Shown piece by piece: positions 50,286 to 63,400 of a stretch of 64,000 nucleotides of DNA. The position numbers and the translations under genes were made by a program. The notes below the pieces were generated by a model. The model saw only the letters and a program-made list of their open reading frames with translations. It was not told where the DNA came from and did no database searches. Each line of letters begins with the position of its first letter. Positions within the stretch are counted from its first letter, which is position 1. This DNA comes from Trogon surrucura (taxonomy: Eukaryota > Chordata > Aves > Trogoniformes > Trogonidae): assembly GCA_020746105.1 (NCBI GenBank), contig CM036629.1:5548501-5612500 (forward strand), written 5' to 3'.

Positions 50286-52686
50286 CGGCGGGGCGCGGCC
50301 CCTCAGGGCAGGGGCTGCCCCCGCCTGGCCGGGCCGTGACCCGGCGGCCACGGGAGGGCCCCGGGGCTCTGCTGGCAGCCCGTAACTCACGGGAGCAAGG
50401 CCTGGGGACGCGGCACCTGCGGCACGGCCCGAGAGCAGCGCGGGCCCAGGTGTGAGGGCGGGCCCGGGTGTGGCCGCTGAGGGCAGCGAGCGCTTGTCGG
50501 CGCCTGCGAGGGCCCCGCGGCCGGGTGTGCTGAGGGGAGGCTGGGCCCGGGCAGGCAGGTGAGGGGAAACAGATGAGTTACCTGAATTGTCCTGGCAGAG
50601 GGGCTTTCTTTCAGTTAGTTTATTTGAAAGTCAAGGCTGATACTGACCAAGTCTTAAAAACACTAGTTTAGCTGCTGTTGTCAGAAATAAGTGTTTTCCT
50701 TCTCCCGTTGCCTTCTGTGCTCTCTTTTCCCCCGTAGGTGTCTCTCAGTGTGTGGGTGCGTAGGGCCTGTTTTTCTCCTGCAGGTTTCCAGCCCAGCTGT
50801 GCTGTGAGCTCTGTGCATAGGTGCAGAAATTGCCTTCATAAGAAATGCTGCGTGCTGCCCTAAGTTTCTAGACTTCTCCAGTTGGCTACTTTTCCAATGC
50901 TGTGGTGTAAGTAAGTTGCCCACGTGTTTCTGTTCCCTCTAGGGGAACGAAATAAACATACAAAACGTTTGAAGGGCTATCTTTCTCTGTGTATACAATA
51001 AATAGTGCAGATTTGTTCAAAAAACTCACATCTACCTTTTCAAGAGAAGGGGACTGGTTTTACTGAGTCTTTTGTGTAGTGTATGAAGCTTCGGGGGTCT
51101 TTGGAGTGACTTTTAGCTGCTTTGCCCTAGAGAGTTAGTAAACTAAGAAAGTTTGGTATTTTGTGTTTTGGGAAGCTAGTAGCCTGCCCCCTCCTCCCCA
51201 CCCACTTTTTTTTTTTAATGGAGAGGGCTTAACAACAGGCTAGTTGTTAATCTGCAGCTCTTTAAGGACCCGGTTGTATTTGGAAGTTGCAACAGTATAT
51301 CAGCACATAATGCAATGCAGTTTGTGGCTCTGTGTTGGAGAGAAAATAACCTTAGTGTGTGGGTTTGCCCTATTTTTTGTAATAATATTGTTGTAGGCAT
51401 TTATTGAGTTTGAGTGGCAGAGGCTAGTGTAAATCAGAATTGTTGAAGTTGCTGTATATTCAGATAAGTGTGTAACTGGATTGAAAATCTGGCTCGTGAG
51501 GGAAGGGAAAAATTATTAGAAATACCACTGTATTTATTTCAAAAGCTTCTATTTTAGGAGTTAACCCAACATCCTATGACCTGCTGTGGAAGGCAATCAG
51601 GAACACTATGCCTATAGCTGATAGTGCCCCGAGTGAGTTCTTACATCAGCTGTGTGAATTGTTTCACCTGTGAGCACTTTAGCCAGCAGTGAAATTTGTA
51701 TTGGTACACCTGTGCACTTTTGTAAGAGTAAGCAATATGGTGGCGTGAATTTTTGGAAATGAGATATTTTTACAGATATTTTTTTCTCAGAACAATTGGA
51801 AGCACTGGTGCGTGATTATTGAATCTGACTGGAGCATCTGCTGAGCAATTTTGTTGTAACACAGTTGGTAGATGCTCTTAAATGAAAACTTATAGATTAT
51901 ACAATCTAAACCTGGTCCTACTGTTCGTGTTGGTCATAGGAGTAATCCTTGCTATTACAGTCCAATTAAAGGCAGCACGCTGTAGGATAACGTACTGTAA
52001 GGAATAGGGCAATCCTACCCCAGTAACTGAACTGGCAGTTCCAGGGATTTAGAAAAATGAAAAGGAGGAGGTTTTCCACTTACTCTACTGCCCTGTTGCT
52101 ATTTTTTAATTTTCAAGGCTTCTTTCAAGACCACCATTTTTCTTCAAGATGCCTATGTGTCTTTTTAAAACCAATAAAAATATCAGCTCAGCTCTGAAAG
52201 GAATACTGAACTGGAGCCAAAATGACAGCTAGCATGATGTAGGATTATTCTTAGAAGCATTATTTATACTCAGCATGAAAGACTGAAACATGCAGACTTT
52301 TACAGACACTCTGATAGGCTTTGTCTCAGACTTAGATACATAACAAATAAATATTTCCTTGGTTGCTTTAAATTTAACTGAGAGTTCAGATTCCAAGCAA
52401 TGTAATTATTCTTTTGAATTACAGTAGTGAATATAGCATTAGAAATATAATGATGCTGCTTGAGAACCAGAAACTCCTCATCATCTGGGACTGGAATCTT
52501 GCAAATGCTTATCTGTGTGACAGCTTAAATATTTGCTGGTAAAAGTAGCAAGTGAGAAGCTTAAACTTCAGGTGCTTGCATGTGTAGTCTGCAAGTTGTG
52601 CATTTATAGTTAAGATTGAGGGGAGAAAAAAAAAATCAACCAAAAGACAGAAAATACTCAAAGCTATTATAAATTATTTTTTTCAG

Positions 52687-52740
52687 GCTGTGACAGAAGA
52701 TGAAATTCTCCATGTGGAAACCAGGGAGGGGATTTTGCTG
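52687..52740 (+). other. Candidate exon of a divergent plus-strand transcript (1)
   Basis: 54 bases between acceptor TTTTTTTCAG and a consensus donor GTAAGT. Open in one frame only, as AVTEDEILHVETREGILL. Splice sites are good, but no protein family is recognised and such pairs arise by chance in several kilobases, so it may be a non-coding RNA exon or nothing. Confidence 0.35.
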
Positions 52741-54354
52741 GTAAGTACATGAAAATGTCATTCCTTTCTTGTTCCTGGAACCTGGACACCCAGGGAGAGA
52801 TTGGGAAGGAGTAAAGTACATGGAGGGACCCACCAAAGGTCTCACGATACACTGAGGGGCTCTAAACAGTCTTGATTTGCTGCCAGCCATTATGAAACAG
52901 TATAAACCAATTCAGGAGGAACTTTGCTTTTACAAAACAGTTGTCTTGATTACAAGTAACTAAGGTTTGCCAGCTATTACAGTAGCTCCCTTGCCATGCT
53001 GTAGGATGTCTCTGGAAGTTTTCAGTTTTCTGGGCCTATAAAGTGAAATGAACTTACACATGACCAAAAGTGATGCTGTTCATGTCTGTGCAGTTGGTTC
53101 TTTCGTTTTTGTTTCTTTTTTTTTTTTTCCCCTCTATGCCTTTGTTTCTAGCTAAATAGTCTCCAAAGAAATTTGGTAGAAGCATAGTAGCTGAAGCTTG
53201 GAGTCCATAATGAGCACACAGCCCCTAAAATAACTGAAATAAATGACTGATTATTTGTTATTACATGATTATTTTGACACAATACTGAGGGAAAGAGAAA
53301 TACAGATTGTGTTCAGGTGTAGGAGAGTTTGAATTTTAATGCAGATGTGTCACTATGAATCATGTTCCTGACCAGCAGCATATCAACCAGTGAATAGGAG
53401 CTACAGTTCAGGTTCATTGCCTGCAGTCTCTGTGGAGCAATCACATTGTGAGTATTCTCACTTAATTCTTAGTCTTCTAGTCTCTGAGGAGCTGGCTCAG
53501 AGTTTCATAGAAGTGACAAAGAGATTGAACTTTGCTATCCCTATAAGGCTTTAGAATTAAAAGTGTTATTTTGTGGCAGTATCACATTTATGGAGGAGAG
53601 TGTGGTTCCAGATGTCTGTGGATGGAAGAAGTCATCAGTGGGGCACTAGGGCTATGCTTGTCCAACTCCTCTTCTAATAGTTCTGCACTGAATAGTCAGT
53701 TGCTGTCAGCATTGTCTTCTATTTGTGAAATATGATAAAATACATAATCTTTATTAGTCAATTAAAATCCTCTTCCCTTTGTGATTGGAATTTGGCTTTG
53801 ATTTTAAGAGACTTCATTAAAACAGGTGAAAATTAAGGAAAACAGAGTAAAGTTTGTCATCTTTGCAAGGTTATGAGCAAAACTGTAGGGAAGGTCCTGC
53901 CTTTCTCCACTAGAAGATGGTCTTGTAGCAAGTGTATGACCTAGAATGGATGGCATCAAAATCTTTCCCAATCTGTTGATGAAGCTTTATTTGTTCTTAT
54001 CTTCTGTTACCTCTGTGAATCAAAATATTATAACCGAAGAAAATATTTAAGTAAAACTGTATGTCATGTAGATGTGTGTGAAACGATTTTAAAGTTGCTC
54101 TGTAGAAAAATGTTAGAACTAAAATTCTCTCAAAATATTTTTTTTGTATGTAAAGATTGTTTTTTACAACTTTTGAGAGCGGGCTCTCAGGTGGTTTTTG
54201 CCCATTGTATGAGGAGTTTTTCGCTCAAATCCTCTAGATGGTGCTACAGCTACAGCACATTGAAGTGAACTCACCGTTAGTTTTTGTCTTGCTTGTCACC
54301 TACTGACATATCGTATGAAAGGATTAATGACTTCAGCAACTACCCTGTTAACAG

Positions 54355-54401
54355 GTTTATGCAGGGAGGAATTGCAGAGGTGGATTACCTATCCTCAGCA
54401 G
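54355..54401 (+). other. Candidate exon of a divergent plus-strand transcript (2)
   Basis: 47 bases between acceptor CTGTTAACAG and donor GTAAAA. All three frames are open, so frame gives little support. In the phase continuing candidate 1 it would read VYAGRNCRGGLPILS plus two bases. Confidence 0.25.
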
Positions 54402-55677
54402 GTAAAAGTAGAGCATTTTATTGTAGCTATAGAAGTCCTGCAGGAACTTTTGTGTGGTCAAATTATCCCCTCATCTCTTGAAATGATACCTTGAACGCTG
54501 ACAAGGGCAGAGGTGGCCAACTGTAGCCTCTGGTGCTGATTAAGTGACATCAGTAAGCCTCTTAAAACCCCCAGCAGATGTTGTTGCTTTTGTATGTTAA
54601 TGGGAACTTCACAAACCACTTTCTCTTCCTTCTGAGAGTAGATGTAAGTACGTGAAAATTGCTTTCTTATATCAAGAACAAATTGATAATAACCTTGGTT
54701 CAGTTGTAAGGCAGAAGCTGTAGAGATACTTTATTTGGTAATTGCAGAAAGCTTATGCAGAACTTCATCAAAATTATTTTTTTTATATTCTACTAACTTT
54801 GCTTGTACTGAAGTAGTTAAGCAAAATCTGAGTTGTGAGCACACTGGTACCTGGGCTTTTAAACTGTTCACTCAGGCTTTCAGGCTGGCTTGTGAATCTG
54901 CTGTAGTACGTGTCCTGTATCACCTCTAAGGTAGCCACTCTCCTGCTACCCTGGTTATTTTAGTGGGTAAAGTTTAGGCAGAGCAGACGTGTCAGCTCAT
55001 CAACAGTATTCCTGAGCATCTGGTGACCTAATGTGATGCTTTGTGTGGTCTGCTGTGAATATATGGTAGAAAGAGTTGTGTATCACAGAGGAGGATGCTG
55101 TGCCAGAAATGCTAATGTTCCACAGTCCTGCCTTGATAGGAAATACCCAGTGATGCAGTGCGTTTGGAGAATGACTCTGCTGATGATGGAATCAAATGGA
55201 GATTAGTACCTTTGCTGGCAGTGAGGGCTGTGTTTGTGGTTAACTTGTATGGAAACAGTGGGCTCCAGAAATGTGAAAACAGAAGGTCATAGTCTGAGAA
55301 CGGAACCAGCTATCCAGTCCCCGTTACACCCGAGCCTTATGTTTAGCTCAGGGATGTAGATTATGTCCTTTGTTAGAACAGGAAAGAATGTGACTATCTT
55401 TAAGACATCTGTCTGTAAAAGGTATTTTCAGACACAAACAAAGGGATAGGCCTATCTGTGGAACTGTATTGAAAAACTTCACTTGGGTAGTTGTATCCTT
55501 TCTGCTCTAAGTTGATACCTTGCATTTCAGATTCTTTGTAACGCTGGACAAAATTTGGTTAGCACTGTTCAAACAATTTAAAGTGGGTTTTTTTGTACTT
55601 CTGTTCTATGAGATGAAATATTGGTGTCTTCTTCCCTGGACACTATTAAAACATCTGTAATATTCTTCATAGAGTAG

Positions 55678-55785
55678 AGAGTTTGCTTACCGGCCAGATT
55701 TCAATCTGAGTAGCAGGAGTCTGTCCGAAGGCTACAAGTTTCTATTAGGTGTTGCAATAGTGGTGGAGGTGACTAGTGACAGCAG
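55678..55785 (+). other. Candidate exon of a divergent plus-strand transcript (3)
   Basis: 108 bases between an AGAGTAG acceptor and donor GTAAAG. In the phase predicted from candidate 2 it is open for 35 codons, including EFAYRPDFNLSSRSLSEGYK and FLLGVAIVVEVTSDS. The acceptor lacks a strong pyrimidine tract. No family recognised. Confidence 0.25.
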
Positions 55786-56658
55786 GTAAAGTCCAGTATT
55801 TTTACTTCCTGTCTTAAATGTCTATTTAGTGTTACTTGCTCTCTTTGAAGCCCAGCTGTCCTTCATTCCAGAAGATAAACGAATGACCAGATCATCTGTA
55901 AAGTTTGCATATGTATTTTTCAAAATGCTGAGGTATTTCAGTTTGCAAGAACTGAAGGCAAAACCACAAGTTTCTGTGACCTGTTCTGGGTACTAAGTGT
56001 GCATATCCACATTCAAAAGTTCAACAAAGATAAGCAGCAACTAGATGGTTTCCTGCCAACCATCAGTTAAAGTTAAAATACCTATTTTAATATCCTGCTT
56101 ATCTGCAGTGTAGTGGCTGACCTTGGACACAGCAGACTGTAGATATTAATAAAAAGTGGTGTTGGGGCTCCTTTTTACCTCTCTCTGGTGTTGGGATGTG
56201 AGATACAGTATTAAACTGGCCTGGCTGGCTAACGTTGCAATCTTGAGAGAAAGAATGGATATGTCTGAGCTCTTGGCAGTTTGGATCTTCACAGATAATC
56301 ATGAAAAGCCTGGACTAAAACTGCCAGTAGATAATAGAATGGAATGGAAACTAGTAGAGAACTGGGGTGAAACTTCTTATGAGAAACTGATTAGGAAGAT
56401 GTTTTTCCTTTCCCATTACTTAAGTGTTCTAGGTGGCCTTGATGAAAGTCCCAGTTAGACTACTACCCAAAAATGCAACCTGTGGGTTGATGGTGCAATA
56501 TTCTTGCTTATTATTTCTTCATCTCTATTTGGTCCAGAAGTAGGAGTTGCAAAAAACCATGGAGAGTCTGTGTTTGTAAAGTGAAGAAATGTGAAAACAC
56601 AATACATGTACACACATAATTAGATATTGTTAGATTTCTCCATCACTAACAATACCAG

Positions 56659-56664
56659 TTTATT
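56659..56664 (-). terminator. Possible polyadenylation signal of the unidentified gene
   Basis: AATAAA on the minus strand about 560 bases after the stop codon at 57,221. A weaker ATTAAA lies closer at 56,833-56,828. Which is used cannot be decided from sequence. Confidence 0.35.
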
Positions 56665-57220
56665 TACTAGGGTAAGACTGCTTAGAGTCGTTTTGCTATT
56701 AGAAGTTTCTTTTTTTAAATACTGAGAAAGTTTGCCAAGTTAGTTGTGGGAGTTACTGGGACTGTTGCTCTTAGCACAGTAATGAGGAAGGTAGTTGTAA
56801 CAGAAGTGAAGATGAGACAGATTAAAATTTAATTTGCATTTGCAGTTATTCTGAAAAAAATCAGTATTTTAGAGAAAAGCTTTTAAAGAAAAGCAAATAC
56901 AGTCATAGAGTTTTTGTCACTAATATATTTGGAAAACGTTTATGTTTAAATATGACAGTGACTCCCTAAACGCCACCCCTTGTGTGTGGCAGAAGAATGC
57001 TATCACCAGTAACTCCTAGACTGGATTACCTGAAAGTCAAGAGAAGGGGAGAGCTATTTGTAGAGACGTGTGTTCCGAGATTTACATCTGTTACTTGTCT
57101 AACAGAACTCAAGTTGCTGTAAACTTTCTGTCCAGTGTAAAGCTGTGGGGTTCTTTGTAGTTACTATAATAATCAAAATTAGTGCAACTAGAGGCTTGTT
57201 CTTTTGGTATTGGTGTTAAG

Positions 57221-57479
57221 CTAGCGTCTTTTTAGGCGTCTCAAGATTGTGTATCTGGGTCCAAAACCAGAATTAAATTTGATAGTAAACAAGAAAGCTT
57301 TTAGAGGTTGTATTTGGCCATTGTAAAACTTCTTGAAGGAGTAAAGATTTATGCCAGACCAAGTTTTTTTATAACCCGTCATTGCAGTCTCACCAGTTGC
57401 ATTCTTCCTGTGTGTGTCACTGTAACCTAGTGAACCTTTAAATTCTTTAGTCATCATCTTCAGCTCCACGTCAGCTAAC
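57221..57479 (-). CDS. Unidentified gene, terminal exon C
   Basis: Acceptor TTTTGCAG ends at 57,480. 259 bases are open in the phase carried from exon B up to TAG at 57,223-57,221. It encodes LADVELKMMTKEFKG, then GYSDTHRKNATGETAMTGYK, KTWSGINLYSFKKFYNG and a basic tail RYTILRRLKRR. 85 open codons in AT-rich DNA with a matching phase is good evidence of coding. No known domain recognised. Confidence 0.78.
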
Positions 57480-60400
57480 CTGCAAAATGCATTATTCAGA
57501 TCAATCTTTGTACAGCTAGAAATTCCAGCAGGTCGATAGCTTTAAGGGCACACTGAAGTGGCGTCAAAGCAGCATCCTGTGACGAATTTTTGTCGTGTTC
57601 TTGAAACTGGCAAGCTCTCAAGTAAATGGAAATATATGACGTTGACATCATTAGAGTGGAACCAGAAGCCATGGTGAAATACTACATGGTGTCTTTTATG
57701 TGATGGAAATGTTTCTGTGAGGCTGTACATGCAAATTAAAAAATAGCCATTGGCACATGGTTTCCAAGTAACTGACGTATAAACACGGGTACATAGTCTC
57801 TAAACACAACTTACATTACACCATCAATCACGATTGGTGGGGTTCTGTGTTCTCTTTCAAGCAGACACTTCAGTGCATCCTCAGCAGCAGCGATCTGTGA
57901 TGTCAGGGCAGGAGCTACTGCCAAGTGCCAAATGTTGAAAGCACTTTTCAGTCTAATTCAGGTCCTTTCCCCTTCCTGTGTGTATCTTATTAATGTTTTC
58001 TGAAAATAGAATACCCCGTTTCTTGAGTGAAAGTTTTCACAACAGCTTAATGAGTAGGAGAATTTATTTTGTTTCTTTTGGGAATTTCTCATCTCCTTTA
58101 GAGACTGGCCTTTTAGAAGGTGCCAGTTACCAGAGTACCTGAATGGATCCCAGGCAGGGAGAGTGTATCTCAAGTATATCTCCTTGAGCTCAGGGGAAGA
58201 AGTGAACCGGGAACCTGAGGCAGCAGCATGCAATGTCCTTCCCTTTATTCTAACATCCTACTACCTTTTCTGGATTTTATGCCATATCCAGGTTCAGCTC
58301 CTCTACATTTGAGGCAGGTTTCCCATCTTCTAAGCAGTGGTTTTAAACCCATATTGCACCTTATGTTTTGTGTGGCTTCTTCCCAGTATCTCCCTTTGTT
58401 GCTGTTTTATTTTGACCCATAAATTATTTACCTTTTTTAAAAAAAGCTTTCTCATCTCATCCACTGAAATTGTACATGAATGCAAATTTGAAACTGTTGC
58501 CAGCTTCCCTGTGTACAGTAGCTATTATAAGAAGCTAAGTTCAGTATCAATTCAGTGTTAAACTTATCACAATTTCGAAGTGCAGAGTGCTGGTATTTAC
58601 AGGTTTTCAGGCTATGATTCTTTTGATCAAAGAGGTGATCTTTGCTGTGGTATGAGTCAGTTGTTTGACAGTATCTGTCATAGTGACTTCTTCCTCTTCT
58701 CTGACAAGTGAATGTGAGTCTTTTCAGGTCGTGCAGCCCAAGGATTTATACTGAATAAACTCTGTTCGTGTCAATAAACTCTCTCATGTCAATATAATAA
58801 ACAGCTTTGATTCTAGGCTTAAAATTCTTTTAAAAAATGCCAGTGATAGCTGCCAACAAATGCTGAAAGGATACCTGAGAGGATCTTTCTTTCACATCCC
58901 GATTCCGAAACAAATTTAATTCTGATGCCAGGCTAAGTTCACTGGACGTAAGTGGAGTTTTGGTTTCGGCTTACTTGCTGTGGAGGTAGGACGTAATTCA
59001 GGCAAGTAGAATGTAGCTGTTGGTCAATATTAGTGTAGTAAATCAAACATAGTTTTGTTCTCAAGTTGTACCAAATAGAACTTTATTTAGAAGGTCGCCT
59101 TTAACTCCTTTTGTGCTTTTTGCTAAAGCATGCAGAGGTTCTTTGGTCAGAAATCTCTAATTCTGAAATCTCTCTTCATCTGAAAGTTGGGTGGAGTATC
59201 AGCACTTCCACAGTAGATCAGAGTTGTGAGTATTCTAGACTGGTATCATATCTGGCAACATTCAGTTTATTTTGTTTTTACTGATTAGGTGAGGGACATT
59301 TTGCTATATAAATGTTAAAAAGAAAGTATCACTTCTCTGCTAAGAGTTCACCTCATGTTGGGGATCTTCAGTTCCTTAACCTCATGGAGAACCAGAAGGT
59401 CTTGGCCTGTTAATGATGTGTTGTGTGATCTTGAGCAAACCACTTCCTTGTGCCTCTGCTTCCCCTCCCTCTCTCTTCTGTCGGTTTTCCAGAGCACAGG
59501 ACTCTGCTGCGTGCTTGCTCAGTGTCTAGTACAACAGGGCCCTGATCTCCGCTGGGGCCTCTAAATACTACCGCTGCATAAAGGAAAAATAATCCTCCTT
59601 ACAAACAGGGATGCAACCTGGGAGTTTCAAAAGGGCAAAAGAACAAGTCACTTTTCATGGACTCCTTTAAAAGTCAAAGCTTTATGCTCAGAGGCTTAAG
59701 GCAATTTTCTGAAACCAGTCCTGTTGCTGTTGGCTTCAGTGATGTAGGGCAGCAGAACAGACTCCAGAAATCTTCCATTATATCAGTCTACCCTTTTAGA
59801 TGTCACAAGGGAGATCTTTCAGTGCAACAGATTGAACCTCGGATAAGATTATATGCTGTAATTACCACTGGGATTTATTTGTCCAGTTCTTTAAGTACGG
59901 AGTGGAAAAATGCATGTACATCCCTTAAGAAAGGGGAAATGTGTGTGTTTTTCCACACTAAGCAAAGAATAAGATGACATGTAAACATGGATGGGCAAAA
60001 AGATAAATGAAGTTATTTGTGAAAACAAATATTCAGATTTTTCCTGTACTTAATATGACTATTTGGAGTAGAGTTATAGAATGGCTGTATAGTTTGAAGT
60101 TTTCAGGGTTTTTTTTAGCTGTAAATGTTTGCTAAACTGATAGTTTTAATTAAATTTGAATTGGCTGTGGTATTAAACCACTTTAAAAGCCAACAGAGGA
60201 CTCAAGTTGCATTTAAAAATCTAGTATTGTAATTAGTGATATCAACATTTATTATTGTAGTAATTGTACTTTAATGAATGTGTGCAGTAGTAAACAAAGC
60301 TACAAAATCTAAACAGCTCTTAAGAGCGTGTCGATTTCAGCTACACTTTATTCCCTTGATCATCCTCTTAGGTGAACTTGGATACTAAACCGAAGCTTTA

Positions 60401-63400
60401 AGAGCTAATCAGGAGAAAGTATAAAAATTATGGGACAACAATACTTGCCCTTGAAGTTCAATAACTGTTTCTAGAATGAGTTTTCTGATCTTGTCTGTGT
60501 CTAAGGTGCTGCCATTCTTTCCATGGTAACGAGTGTGTCTCGCAGATTTTGGTCTCTTTTCCCGTGTGATAGACCAGAAAGACAGAAAAGCATACTTAGG
60601 GTTGGAATCAGGAGTTCTTGAGTGCAACGTCATTTTTCCAGCTGTTGGACTTGCTGTCTGATTTCTTTCAGCCTTGTGTAAGCTGAATATGGGGAATGAT
60701 GGTGTGTGTATACCGTCATGTAATCTGACCTCACACCAGCGCAGACTAGGGTTAAATTTGCTACTACTGTTATTCACACCACCTCGGACGCACCGTAATT
60801 GTGAGGCTTTTGTTCCTAAAGGGAATTTTGTTAGGATCAACCTGTATTTGTGAAGCTCCATCTATCTTGGCTGCAATCCCTGTGGTTACTTTCATTGCTT
60901 GGATGTGGCTTGGTCCTTGATTTTCAGGATCTGTTTGTTCATTTAGGAAAGAGTGGGCTTTGCCCTGCTTTCCGTGTTGTTGAATTCTTTGTATTTAGCT
61001 TCCTAGGAACTGAAGGAGGTGTAAGCATAGGGGAGAGGCAAAAGACAACGTGTAACGAAATTCATCCAGGAAGACCAGATTTTCTGTGAGAATGTTAAAT
61101 TGTCTGTTGTCCCTTAGTTGAGTCAGAATTCCCATATTAATTCTAGTGGCTACTTGGCTGTCCCAGAACAAGGACAACTGTCTCAAATGTGAATTTGCAA
61201 AGCATTTAAGCTTTCTTTGTACTAAGATACTGGAGAGGTTCTTGGTGTAATTTGGTTCCTAATGAAGGTGCATCAGCCTCCCCAGGTTGTTGCAAGACCT
61301 GTGTCACTGCTCAGTTTCATGCTGTCGTTTTCTTTCAGATGCAAAAGAAGCTCTAGTAGGGTCTCCGAAGTTCTTTCCCTGGAGATTTTCCCTGCAGCTG
61401 TAATCACCACTTTAGGATTCTCTTATGCTTCTTTGACCATACTCTGCACTGTAAAGGGGCTGAGATTGGGAGAGAGGATCTAACCGAAGGGTTTGGAGTA
61501 ATTTCTGCAGAACCATATTGATTTCATCTCTATTAAATTCATTGAGTTTTCCCATAAGAGCTTTTTAATTTAACTGTTGCTAAAAAATGCTGCACAAATC
61601 ACCTGGCAAGAATGCTGTGGAGTTATAAGCCCTTCAGGCAGTCCCTTAAAGGCAAAGCAGTAAAGTTGGATGAACTATTCACAGCCAGGAGTTTTTTATT
61701 CAATGAATTTACCACTTTGTCTGTTCACAGATTACTGACAAACAGCCACTGACTTTTTATGAATTTGTTCATTATCCCAAATTATTCAATGCCTGGTTTA
61801 TGCAATGCAGTTTTAGCTTCAGGGCTGCTGGCAGCCTGATCCACAAGTATTGTTTGAATACCACTGTTTATAATTCTTACAGAAAAGCCCTATAAAACTC
61901 AATAGAGGCCTGGTGTTTTATTTCTGGGCACGTCTATAAAAGCAGAAAATTATATCCTTACCATAAAATTCTACAGCTTGGTTTAAAGTAGTTATAATTT
62001 TCTACTGATTTCTGTATGTTTTTAGTAGCATTTACGTAAAAAAATAAAAGGGAAGTTTCTTTCATCACTGTTACTCTCCAGTTTTTGTAATGTCTGAGAG
62101 CAGAGGGAGTTGATAAAATGGATGTAAATCTTTGGGAATTGTCCTCTTTTATCCTTGAGTTTGGTTACACTGCAAATATGCTGATGCCCATTATAAGACC
62201 ATTTTTTCACTATTGGGGTGTACATGAGTATCAGACCCTACTTAGTTCTATCTTCCATTAATCCTAGAATGAAAACTGAGGCATATTAAAAGGGATTGCC
62301 TAATATGCAAGTGCATTCAGTTTCTTGGCCCTTTTGAGTGGAATTAAATGCCTGTGTCTCTGACAGCTCCTCAGGGAATGAGGTTTCATTAATGAGAATC
62401 AGGCTCCGCTCAAATTTGAGATATCGCTGAACTTCAGAAATGTTTTCTTGGGTCTAGACGTGCATGTTTGAAGTGGTATGGTGCTGTTGGAGACTAACAC
62501 CAGTGTGGTTCCAATGAGATAGAGCTTTGGCTATTTGCTTAAAAGAATTGAAGATGTAAAATCCCCTTCTTAAAGCCTGTGTTGGCTTTGATTATATTTA
62601 TGTGATTTTTGAACATGTTCCCCACTGGCTTATTCTGGTGTAACAAGGAAAGGTACAGGTCCATGGAGAAGGCATTAATCCTCGCGTATGTTGTCTACCA
62701 AGTCTTTGATTTGCAAATGTGTATAAGGAACTAGTAATTTACCTGATGGATTGTGCAGTAGCTCCCTTCCATGTAGTAATAATGACACGAAGCATCTCAT
62801 TAACTCCAAGTGCTGTGTTATCAGTGTGGTTTAAGGAGATGTTCCTACAAGCACTGCCCCTGTAACAAGGTGGGTGTAACACACGGTTTGCAGATGCATC
62901 ACTGTTGATGTATGGTGTGAGAAGGGTGGATTGTAGGTGTTATTACTTCTGCTTCTTGAACTTGCCAGTGTTTCTTTTATCTTACCTGAAATAGTAATTT
63001 CCAGTGACCTGTCGAATGCAAGTAGGATGTTAATTTACCTGCTAACTCTGTTGCCCTGGAACAGAGCTGTGTTTAGCTAGCTGGATACAAAAAGAATTAA
63101 AACATCACTAGATGACATTGCTATAATGCGTTGGTGTAAGACATAATAAAATATTCAGTGCTTCAACAGATGGATACAGCCCCAATCCTTCTGAAGATGT
63201 TATTTTTAAGGATGTGGATTATACTGGATTAATAGGCCAGTAGCTTGGCAGAACTCATTTGTTTGGTGTTTCAACTTGTAGAACTAGTTATAATTTCCAA
63301 TGATGTTGGAAGTTACAGTTAGAAAAGATGAAAATTAACTTCTAAAATATGGATTATTTTTTACTTGAATGAAAATTCTATTTCTAGATAATTCTAAGAA

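Larger units (their letters stand above)
49885..50570. promoter_or_regulatory. DYNLRB2: CpG island promoter of DYNLRB2, probably bidirectional
   Basis: About 680 bases of high G+C with dense CpG, in sharp contrast to the AT-rich flanks. It covers DYNLRB2 exons 1 and 2 and the sequence upstream of the start. No TATA box is evident, as usual for such promoters. On the plus strand a good donor (GGCAG/GTGAGG, exon side ending 50,558) could close the first exon of a divergent transcript. Open frames through the island on both strands reflect GC content. Confidence 0.85.
50571..57220. other. Intergenic stretch between DYNLRB2 and the upstream gene
   Basis: AT-rich, without recognisable transposons. 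T runs occur near 51,208-51,218 and 53,117-53,131. It holds the weak plus-strand exon candidates listed separately and, at its right end, the probable 3' UTR of the unidentified minus-strand gene. Confidence 0.55.

Noticed and set aside
50034..50455. Plus-strand open frames of 69-108 codons in the CpG island
   Set aside because: Arg/Ala/Gly/Pro-rich translations of GC-rich DNA opposite the DYNLRB2 promoter; several frames open at once.
56156..56458. 100-codon plus-strand frame
   Set aside because: No recognisable domain or splice borders; lies opposite the probable 3' UTR of the unidentified gene.
61961..62001. Minus-strand exon candidate reading KIITTLNQAVEFY with donor GTAAGG
   Set aside because: The acceptor side is purine-rich and its phase does not fit between exons F and E; kept out of the gene model.
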